A DNA stretch of 64,000 nt from positions 124,001 through 188,000 of the forward strand of contig NZ_BCYV01000012.1 of assembly GCF_001598375.1 (NCBI RefSeq), in the 5' to 3' direction. Below the pieces are notes generated by a model. The model made no database searches and had not been told where the DNA came from. It saw nothing but the letters and a program-made list of their open reading frames with translations. Position numbers and translations under genes: made by a program. Each line of letters opens with the position of its first letter. Position 1 is the stretch's first letter. This stretch comes from Novosphingobium capsulatum NBRC 12533 (GTDB taxonomy: Bacteria; Pseudomonadota; Alphaproteobacteria; Sphingomonadales; Sphingomonadaceae). This document shows positions 58,240-64,000 of the stretch, in pieces.

Positions 58240-58845
58240 TCAGGTCAGCCCGTTGCCTTCGGCGTCTTCGGCACGCAGCCCGCCGAGCCGCGCGTTGAGG
58301 CGGCCGCGCGTGGCGAAGACCCAGCACACGATCACTTCGTCACGGTTGGGCGCATCGTCGAACGAGACGCTCATCGTGTCGTAGTGCGAACGCACATAGA
58401 GCGCGTCCTTGTGGCCGAACGGTACGTCAAGAATGGTTCCGGGCACCCCACGCTTGCCGGTAGAGGGCACCCACGAGGCCCCGCCGCCCAGCGCATCGCG
58501 GATCGGGTTCGCCGCCGGATTGGTGAGCAGCGCGTTGCCGTGCTCGTATTCGCCATCGATACCCACGAGGATCGCCTTGCCATAGCTTTCGATTGGCGCC
58601 CCGCCGGTCAGCGCATTGATACGCCGCCCGAATTCCACGCCGAGCACCGGGGAAGCCTCGATCCACGCCGAGAGATCCTCGACATAGTTGCCGGCATAGG
58701 GGTTCTTGATGCACGCACCGATCATGTACTTGATCAGCGGCGCGCCGTCGGCGGCGGCACCAGTCTCACCTGCAAGGATTTCCTCGACCTGGGTGAACCA
58801 CTTGCGAATGTGGAAGGCGCCAAAGTTGGCGGCGTATCTGGTCAT
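58240..58845 (-). CDS. AA_synth (amino acid synthesis) family protein
   Basis: The 201-residue protein matches the AA_synth family: IRKWFTQVEEILAGETG, KNPYAGNYVEDLSAWIEASP, ESYGKAILVGIDGEYEHGNA, DVPFGHKDALYVRSHYDTM. Despite the name, its biochemical role is not established. It occurs in catabolic operons with 2-oxo acid enzymes. AGGGGAG precedes the ATG. It is flanked by a VOC protein and an alpha/beta hydrolase in the same run. Confidence 0.85.
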   Translation of the reverse strand: MTRYAANFGAFHIRKWFTQVEEILAGETGAAADGAPLIKYMIGACIKNPYAGNYVEDLSAWIEASPVLGVEFGRRINALTGGAPIESYGKAILVGIDGEYEHGNALLTNPAANPIRDALGGGASWVPSTGKRGVPGTILDVPFGHKDALYVRSHYDTMSVSFDDAPNRDEVIVCWVFATRGRLNARLGGLRAEDAEGNGLT

Positions 58846-58907
58846 GACAACTCCCCTGGATTTTTGTGTCTGCGGGCATCGCCCGGTTCAGGTCTCGGCC
58901 GCTGCGG

Positions 58908-59387
58908 TCACAGTGTGATCGGGTTCGCCTGGCCTTCGTTACGGTTGAGCTCGGCCTGCGACGCGCCGCCCTCGAGCGGGACGTTCTGGCAAAACACCTC
59001 GAGCATGTGGCCATCGGGATCATAGAAATAGATGCCCACCGAAACGCCATGATCGAGGATTTCGGCAATCTCGACGCCGCGCTCGCGGAAGAAGGCGTAG
59101 TTGGCGCGCAGGTCTTCCATGTTGCACCCGGCCATGGCCAGGCCGATGTGCTCGAACTCGCGGCCCTTGGCCTCCTTGCCGATGGCGGTATCGGCCGCCG
59201 CCGGGAACAGCGCGATGTCGTGATCGCTCAGGCCAAAGCTGAGGAACACCCCACCCTTGTACGGCCCATCGCCGGCGCGCGCCGTGATCTTCATGTTGAG
59301 GATCTCGGCATACCAGCGGGCAGAGGCCTCAGGATCCTTTACGAACAAAACGATATGCGCGATCCGCGCGACGTTAATGGGTGACAT
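58908..59387 (-). CDS. VOC (glyoxalase/ring-cleavage dioxygenase) family protein
   Basis: The 159-residue protein has two beta-alpha-beta-beta-beta modules of the VOC fold. The first metal ligand is His11 (ARIAHIVLFVKDPEAS) and later ligands lie in FEHIGLAMAG and the final GHMLEVFCQN (Glu). The single-domain length fits glyoxalase-like isomerases or small extradiol dioxygenases. It probably isomerises or cleaves a pathway intermediate with a divalent metal. It overlaps the Asp-box protein stop by 14 bp. Confidence 0.87.
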   Translation of the reverse strand: MSPINVARIAHIVLFVKDPEASARWYAEILNMKITARAGDGPYKGGVFLSFGLSDHDIALFPAAADTAIGKEAKGREFEHIGLAMAGCNMEDLRANYAFFRERGVEIAEILDHGVSVGIYFYDPDGHMLEVFCQNVPLEGGASQAELNRNEGQANPITL

Positions 59388-60408
59388 GCGGCAACCCCAG
59401 GTCGGAGGGAACGGACGGCAGCCAGGCGAGGCCGGTAATCTCGTTGAACTCGCGCCATTCCTTGGCCCAGGTGCGGCCGCCGTCAACGCTGCGGTAGAGA
59501 TAGCCGAACTTGCTCGCGGCGAGTTGGAAATCGGGATCGCTGGGATGGGAGCCAAACGCCCACATGCACGAGTTCGACGGATGATCGAGCGCGGCCCTGG
59601 TCCAGGTTTCGCCGGCATCATCAGAGAGCAGGATCGCCGCCGTCGTGCCCGGGGTGCCATCGCCGATTCCCACGGCCAGTTGGCGGTTGCTGCCTGGACG
59701 GCGCAACAGCACACGCGAATAGCGCAGGCCCCAGGTCTCCTTGGCCGGCTGACGCGTCCAGGTCTGGCCACCGTCGGTCGAGCGGTAGAGGGCGATAACC
59801 GTCAGCGCGAGGTGGACGGTGCTTCCGTCGTCCTGCGGCAGGATCATGATGTCGTGCAGGTCGGAGTTGCCACCGAATTCGGACCACGTGCTATCGATGC
59901 GCGTCCAGCTGTCGCCGCCGTCGCGACTGCGATAGAGGCCACCTTCCTCGATACCCGCCCAGACGTCGTCGGCATCGCGCGGATCGACCGCCAGCGCCAG
60001 CATGCGTGGGCGGTTAACCCCGGCGCAGAACTCGGGCATTTCCAGGCTGGTGCGCTCCCAGGTCTGCCCGCCATCGCGCGAACGGAAGAAGATCGCCAGC
60101 GACGGAGCGCCGGTGCCGGCATACATCACCAGTGGATTGCTCTCGCTGACCACCAGCTTCCACACGGCAAGACCGTTGAGCGCGCAGTCGATGCGGCTCC
60201 AGTGCACGCCGCAGTCGGCGCTGTAGAACAGCCCCTTTTCCGCTCCGGCAAAAATACCGTCGGGATTGCGCGGGTCGACCAAGAGGCAGCGTACGCGATC
60301 GTCGTATTCCAGATCCTGGCCAATGTTGATGCGATACCACGACTTGCCGTTGTCGTGGCTGCGCATGACGGCCTGGCCGTCGGTGCTCACGATGAGAGTC
60401 TTGCCCAT
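59374..60408 (-). CDS. Cytoplasmic Asp-box (BNR) beta-propeller protein
   Basis: This 344-residue protein contains seven Asp-box-like repeats: SHDNGKSWY, SADCGVHWS, SRDGGQTWE, SRDGGDSWT, STDGGQTWT, SDDAGETWT and SVDGGRTWA. This is a seven-bladed propeller of the sialidase/VPS10-like class. It has no signal peptide (MGKTLIVSTDGQAVMR), so it should be cytoplasmic, which is unusual for Asp-box proteins. AGGGAACCGACC precedes the ATG. Placed between an aldehyde dehydrogenase and a VOC protein, it may bind a small metabolite or assemble enzymes. The function is unknown. Confidence 0.78.
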   Translation of the reverse strand: MGKTLIVSTDGQAVMRSHDNGKSWYRINIGQDLEYDDRVRCLLVDPRNPDGIFAGAEKGLFYSADCGVHWSRIDCALNGLAVWKLVVSESNPLVMYAGTGAPSLAIFFRSRDGGQTWERTSLEMPEFCAGVNRPRMLALAVDPRDADDVWAGIEEGGLYRSRDGGDSWTRIDSTWSEFGGNSDLHDIMILPQDDGSTVHLALTVIALYRSTDGGQTWTRQPAKETWGLRYSRVLLRRPGSNRQLAVGIGDGTPGTTAAILLSDDAGETWTRAALDHPSNSCMWAFGSHPSDPDFQLAASKFGYLYRSVDGGRTWAKEWREFNEITGLAWLPSVPSDLGLPHVTH

Positions 60409-60470
60409 GGTCGGTTCCCTGATTGAAGACGTGAAGTTGACGCAGCGCGCGGGTGGAGCTGAACCTCTGC

Positions 60471-61997
60471 TCAGCTGAGGTTGACCCACACGCTCTTGGT
60501 CTCGCTGTAGAGCTCCATGGCCTGGCGCCCGTGCTCGCGGCCCCAGCCCGACTGCTTGAAGCCGCCGAACGGGGTGGCGTTATCGACCATGTTGAAGCAG
60601 TTGACCCAGACAGTGCCGGCCTTGACGGCCGCGGCAAGGCGGTGGCCCTGGCGGATGTCGTTGGTCCAGATGCCCGCCGAAAGGCCGAAGTCGGAATCGT
60701 TGGCCTGTGCCACCAGGTCGTCGGCATCGCTCCATGACAGCGCGCTCAGCACCGGGCCGAAGATTTCCTCGCGGACCACGCGCATGTCGCGCCCGGCGCC
60801 GCGCAGGATTGTCGGTTCGAAGAAGAAGCCCTCGCCATGGGCCGCAGGCCGGCCGCCGCCGATCATCACCTCGGCGCCCTCTGCCTGGCCGATCTCGACA
60901 TAGGAGGCCACGCGGTCCCACTGCTCCTGCGAGACCAGCGGCCCGAAGTTCACGCCTGCATCAAGGCCGTTGCCGATCGTCAGCTTGGCTGCCTCGGCGG
61001 CGACGCGATCGAGCAGTTCGTCGTGGATCGCGGCGTGGGCATAGAGGCGCGAGCCGGCAGTACAGGTCTGACCCTGGTTGAAGAAGATGCCCGCCGCGAT
61101 TGAGGCTGCGGCGGCGCCGAGATCGGCATCGGGCAACACGATCTGCGGCGACTTGCCGCCCAGTTCAAGGCTGACCTTCTTGAGGTTGCCGGTGGCGCCG
61201 CGCACGATCGCCTTGCCCACCTCAGTCGATCCGGTGAAGGCCACCTTGTCCACGCCGGGATGCGCGACCAGCGCCGCACCGGCTTCGCCAAAGCCGGTGA
61301 TGACGTTGAACACGCCCGCCGGAATGCCCGCTTCGAGCGCCAGCTCGGCCAGGCGCAATGCGGTCAGTGGCGTCTGCTCGGCGGGCTTGAGGATGACGGT
61401 GCAGCCCGCCGCAAGCGCGGGCGCCACCTTCCATGCCGCCATCGACATCGGATAGTTCCACGGCACGATCAGACCGCACACGCCGACCGGCTCGCGCGTG
61501 GTGTAATTGAGGATGCGCGCCCCGCTGCGCGGCGAAACCGGCAGCGTCTCTCCGCCGAACTTGGTGGTCCAACCCGCAAAATAGCGGAACGTCTTGATCG
61601 ACCCCTCGATCTCGACCCAGCGTGTCAGCGAGGCGGGCTTGCCGTTGTCGATGCATTCCAGCACCGCCAGTTCGTCGGCCTCGCGCTCGATCAGGTCGGC
61701 CAGGCGATAGAGCAACTGCCCGCGATCGTAGGCGCTCATCGCCGCCCACGCAGGATTGACCAGCGCGCGGCGCGCAGCCGCGACAGCGACATCGACGTCG
61801 GCCGCCCCGCCCTCGGCAACCTGGCAGATCGTCTGGCCTGTCGCCGGATTCTCGGTGGCAAAGGTCTTGCCGGAAAGCGCAGGCACTGCGCGCCCATCGA
61901 TGATGAGGCCGCGCGGAGCGGGCGCGAGGGCGGCGGCCAGGCGGTCTGCCGTCTGGCGTGCGGTCTCGGCGATGGGGGCGGTGGGCTGGCTGGACAT
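60471..61997 (-). CDS. Aldehyde dehydrogenase 2, first gene of the long minus-strand run
   Basis: The 508-residue enzyme has cofactor loop IVPWNYPMSMAAWKVAPALA, base motif SLELGGKSPQIVLPDADLG, catalytic cysteine in QGQTCTAGSRLYAHA and end motif FGGFKQSGWGREHGRQAMEL, all typical of phenylacetaldehyde or betaine aldehyde dehydrogenases. GAGGGGAG precedes the ATG. It is 62 bp upstream of the Asp-box gene and divergent from the hydratase gene at 62207. Fourteen genes from here to 48665 run in one direction with small gaps. Confidence 0.93.
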   Translation of the reverse strand: MSSQPTAPIAETARQTADRLAAALAPAPRGLIIDGRAVPALSGKTFATENPATGQTICQVAEGGAADVDVAVAAARRALVNPAWAAMSAYDRGQLLYRLADLIEREADELAVLECIDNGKPASLTRWVEIEGSIKTFRYFAGWTTKFGGETLPVSPRSGARILNYTTREPVGVCGLIVPWNYPMSMAAWKVAPALAAGCTVILKPAEQTPLTALRLAELALEAGIPAGVFNVITGFGEAGAALVAHPGVDKVAFTGSTEVGKAIVRGATGNLKKVSLELGGKSPQIVLPDADLGAAAASIAAGIFFNQGQTCTAGSRLYAHAAIHDELLDRVAAEAAKLTIGNGLDAGVNFGPLVSQEQWDRVASYVEIGQAEGAEVMIGGGRPAAHGEGFFFEPTILRGAGRDMRVVREEIFGPVLSALSWSDADDLVAQANDSDFGLSAGIWTNDIRQGHRLAAAVKAGTVWVNCFNMVDNATPFGGFKQSGWGREHGRQAMELYSETKSVWVNLS

Positions 61998-62100
61998 GAT
62001 ACTCCCCTCGGTCTCGCCTCTCGCGGCGATAGTGTGATGCAGCAGACCCGCGGCGGCGTGGTGACCAACCAGGCGACTCCGGCTTGGACGTGAGCTAACC

Positions 62101-62148
62101 CAACTTCATTGCGTAAACAATACTAGATTTTCAAAGTTTGTTGTTGCA
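62101..62148. promoter_or_regulatory. AT-rich divergent control region with TTGTTGCA element
   Basis: The 209-bp gap 61998-62206 contains GTAAACAATACTAG (62113-62126) and TTGTTGCA (62141-62148). The latter matches the element seen near TonB receptors 2 and 3 and both membrane-bound regulators, and GTAAAC echoes the receptor promoters. It probably serves the divergent aldehyde dehydrogenase and hydratase units. Confidence 0.4.
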
Positions 62149-62206
62149 TATGCGCGACAATGAAGTGGCGGCGGCAAAACGAGTCCGACCGCCCCGGGAG
62201 AACTCC

Positions 62207-62977
62207 ATGCCGATAGGCGACCTTTCGCTGGCGCAGGCCCTGCTTGCCGCGCGCCGCTCCACCAGCCCTGCCGCAGTGCCTGCCGATGACGTGCCGGTGG
62301 CCCAGGCCTATGCCGCGCAGCGCGCCGTCCATGTGGCGCTGACGCTGCCGGTGATGGTGTGGAAGCTGGGGCTGACCAGCGAGGGTGCCCGCATGGCCCA
62401 TGGCGCACACGAACCGGCAGTGGGCCGGCTGCGCGCCAGCGACATCTTCTGCAACCACGGCACCATCGATTTTTGCGGCGACGAGATGTTCGCCGAGGCC
62501 GAGCTGGTATTCGAACTGGGCGAGGATTTGCCCCCGCGCACAAAGGCCTACACGCGCGCCGAGGTTGCCGCCGCGCTCAAGGGCGTGTGGGCCGGCATCG
62601 AGATCGTGCGCACCCGCTTCGAACACAGTGACCTGCCGCTCGGCCTGCTGATCGCAGACAACGTCATGGGCTATGGCCTGGTACTGGGCGATCGTCTCGC
62701 GACGGGCTGGGAAGCGCGCTTTGCCGCCATGCCGGTTACGCTCACGATCGACGCGGATGCACCGGTGGCGGGATCGACCGATCGCGTCATGGGCGATCCG
62801 CTCGATGCGCTGGTTTGGCTCGCCAACTGGCTCTGTGCCCATGGCGAGGGCGGGCTGCGCGCCGAGCAACTCGTGGCGGCCGGTAGCTGTACCGGGGTCA
62901 CGGAAATCCATCGCGGCGACACGATCGTCGCCGCATTCGACCAAGCCGGGATCGCCAGGGTGGTCTTGTCCGCCTGA
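62207..62977 (+). CDS. 2-keto-4-pentenoate hydratase-like enzyme
   Basis: This 256-residue protein belongs to the hydratase/decarboxylase branch of the fumarylacetoacetate hydrolase superfamily. Features are AQAYAAQRAVHVALTL, the glycine-rich-like WKLGLTSEGARMAHG, metal ligands in EAELVFELGEDL and KGVWAGIEIVRTRF, and GSCTGVTEIHRGDTIVAAF. It would hydrate a 2-oxo-pent-4-enoate formed by meta-cleavage of a ring. GGGAGAACTCC precedes the ATG. It pairs with the SDR 34 bp downstream. Confidence 0.88.
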   Translation: MPIGDLSLAQALLAARRSTSPAAVPADDVPVAQAYAAQRAVHVALTLPVMVWKLGLTSEGARMAHGAHEPAVGRLRASDIFCNHGTIDFCGDEMFAEAELVFELGEDLPPRTKAYTRAEVAAALKGVWAGIEIVRTRFEHSDLPLGLLIADNVMGYGLVLGDRLATGWEARFAAMPVTLTIDADAPVAGSTDRVMGDPLDALVWLANWLCAHGEGGLRAEQLVAAGSCTGVTEIHRGDTIVAAFDQAGIARVVLSA

Positions 62978-63011
62978 TCCCATCATCATGCATTTCACGA
63001 GGAGATCGAAC

Positions 63012-63815
63012 ATGAACCTGGAACTGGGCCTTGCGGGCAAGGTCGCCGTCATCACCGGCGGCGGCGTGGGTATCGGCAAGGAAACCGCGCGTAAGCTGGC
63101 GCTGGCTGGCGCCAAAGTGGTGATCGCGGCGCGTACTGCTGCCAAGCTCGAAGCGGCCGCAGCCGAACTGCGCGAATCGACCGGCGGCGAGATCATTGCC
63201 GTGCCCACCGACACAACCTCGTGGGAGTCGGTCCAGGCACTCGTCGCGGCCGCCGTGGCGCGCTTTGGCGGTGTGCATATCCTTGTCAACTGCGCCGCAG
63301 CACCAGGCGGCTTGGTGCGCAACGCGATCGAGCTGGCCGACGAGGATGCGCTGATGCTCGATCTCAACACCAAGCTGTTCGGCTATTTCCGTGCGGCAAA
63401 AGCCTGCGTGCCACATATGCGCAAGGCCGGGTGGGGCCGCATCGTCAACGTCGGCGGTCTGACGGCGCGCTGCACCGAGGCGCTGTCGGGCATGCGCAAC
63501 ACGGCGCTGGTCCACTTCACCAAGACGCTCTCTGACGAAGTGGGACGCGACGGCATCACCGTCAACATCATCCATCCGGGCGTTACCCGCACCGAACATA
63601 TCGAGGAATGGTTTGCCGAGATGGCGGCCGAGGAAGGCACCACGTTCGAGGCCATCGTTGAGCGCGAGGCCGCCGGCCCCGCCGCGGTAAAGCGTATGCT
63701 CGAAGTGGCCGAAGTGGCCGACCCGATCGTGTTCCTGTGCTCGCAGTTGGGCAGCGGCATCACCGGCGAATCGATCGCGGTGGACGGCGGCCTATCGCGC
63801 GCGGTGTTCCTCTGA
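63012..63815 (+). CDS. Atypical short-chain dehydrogenase/reductase B
   Basis: The 267-residue SDR has an intact cofactor motif AVITGGGVGIGKETA (TGxxxGxG) and ILVNCAAAPG. The catalytic residues are replaced exactly as in the SDR at 54914: VNVGGLTAR (Ser to Gly149), LSGMRNTALVHFTK (Tyr to Ser159, Lys to Asn163). GAGGAG precedes the ATG. Cofactor binding looks likely; normal SDR catalysis does not. It follows the hydratase gene as a two-gene unit and ends before a terminator. Confidence 0.88.
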   Translation: MNLELGLAGKVAVITGGGVGIGKETARKLALAGAKVVIAARTAAKLEAAAAELRESTGGEIIAVPTDTTSWESVQALVAAAVARFGGVHILVNCAAAPGGLVRNAIELADEDALMLDLNTKLFGYFRAAKACVPHMRKAGWGRIVNVGGLTARCTEALSGMRNTALVHFTKTLSDEVGRDGITVNIIHPGVTRTEHIEEWFAEMAAEEGTTFEAIVEREAAGPAAVKRMLEVAEVADPIVFLCSQLGSGITGESIAVDGGLSRAVFL

Positions 63816-63835
63816 TGCAGCAGCGATAAGGATGC

Positions 63836-63860
63836 GGGGTGCGGCCTGTCGCCGCACCCC
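63836..63860 (+). terminator. Terminator hairpin after SDR B
   Basis: GGGGTGCGGC (63836-63845) and GCCGCACCCC (63851-63860) form a perfect 10-bp stem with a five-base loop, 20 bp after the stop codon. Confidence 0.65.
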
Positions 63861-63934
63861 AGCTTCACCCGATTATGCCGCCGAAATAAAGCCGCGCGGC
63901 CGAGCCGCCGATTGCCCAGCAGGCCCATAGCTCA

Positions 63935-64000
63935 TCAAGCAGGGCGCCGCCGCCGCTCAGCGCGAATGGTCAGCACGGTAACGGCGATGCTCGCCGCCAG
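63935..64000 (-). CDS. Possible C-terminus of a membrane protein (cut by window edge)
   Basis: Reading inward on the minus strand, the frame LAASIAVTVLTIRAERRRRP ends at a TGA (63937-63935). A hydrophobic helix followed by a basic tail is typical of a transporter C-terminus, and a terminator lies between it and the convergent SDR. Only 21 residues are visible, so this is a weak call. Confidence 0.3.
   Translation of the reverse strand: MAASIAVTVLTIRAERRRRPA

Noticed and set aside
1..64000. Search for rRNA, tRNA, CRISPR arrays, insertion sequences and phage genes
   Set aside because: None recognised by eye in any gap over about 100 bases; a covariance-model scan would be needed to exclude small RNAs.

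Overview
This is a GC-rich window (roughly two thirds G+C, with AT-rich intergenic stretches) carrying about 57 protein genes. I saw no rRNA, tRNA, CRISPR array, transposase or plasmid/phage origin. The gene content points to an alphaproteobacterium of the sphingomonad group, Novosphingobium-like. It has four TonB-dependent receptors, many secreted proteins of unknown function (DUF3034, DUF6152, a 'PDISGVW' family), three aldehyde dehydrogenases, an indolepyruvate-type oxidoreductase and several aromatic-catabolism enzymes. The genus is inference from gene families, not from a marker gene. It reads as a catabolic accessory region for aromatic, polycyclic or amine-type substrates.

Layout. 1-3474 (-): TonB receptor 1 then a FAD monooxygenase cut by the window edge; an EthD-like gene is divergent (3874). 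4737-6857 (+): ECF sigma factor, RskA-type anti-sigma factor and secreted fasciclin protein, with an SigK-like promoter in front of the fasciclin gene. 7037-8549 (+): DUF3034 protein and exported truncated globin. 8759-12795 (-): TonB receptor 2 and a secreted alpha/beta-hydrolase-fold protein; divergent group D flavin monooxygenase and c-type cytochrome lipoprotein (13141-15159). 15307-18506 (-): TonB receptor 3 and a PDISGVW protein. 19035-25303: membrane-bound winged-helix regulator, MarR regulator, thioesterase, gentisate dioxygenase and fumarylpyruvate hydrolase-like gene, nitrilase, flavin reductase. 25315-28278 (-): second membrane-bound regulator and a beta-lactamase-fold protein. 28611-35672 (+): DUF6152, second PDISGVW protein, Tat-exported protein, indolepyruvate oxidoreductase A and B, MarR regulator.

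35701-44824: AraC regulator divergent from a seven-gene run: ornithine cyclodeaminase-like protein, RidA, FAD oxidase, acyl-CoA ligase, thiolase-like protein, DUF35-SDR fusion, cyclase. 45624-48609 (+): APC permease and aldehyde dehydrogenase. 48665-61997 (-): 14 closely spaced genes from an aldehyde dehydrogenase through a seven-Asp-box protein, VOC protein, AA_synth protein, alpha/beta hydrolase, ThDP enzyme, SDR, cytochrome b561, succinate-semialdehyde dehydrogenase-like enzyme, PcaC-like decarboxylase, TonB receptor 4, two 4-TM proteins and DUF6152. 62207-63815 (+): 2-keto-4-pentenoate hydratase-like enzyme and SDR.

The most notable signals are these. (1) Two paralogous one-component regulators with a DNA-binding domain, one membrane helix and an unassigned periplasmic domain sit beside TonB receptor operons, and CAACAA/TTGTTG elements recur in the control regions. 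(2) TonB receptors 2 and 3 share a promoter and leader. (3) A near-perfect 48-bp palindrome ends one base before the start codon of the indolepyruvate oxidoreductase genes. (4) An Ltp2/DUF35-like aldolase candidate has its DUF35 part fused to an SDR that lost its active-site Tyr and Lys. (5) Several enzyme-fold proteins lack their usual nucleophile. (6) A DUF6152 / 4-TM / TonB receptor group may handle a metal or metal-bound ligand.
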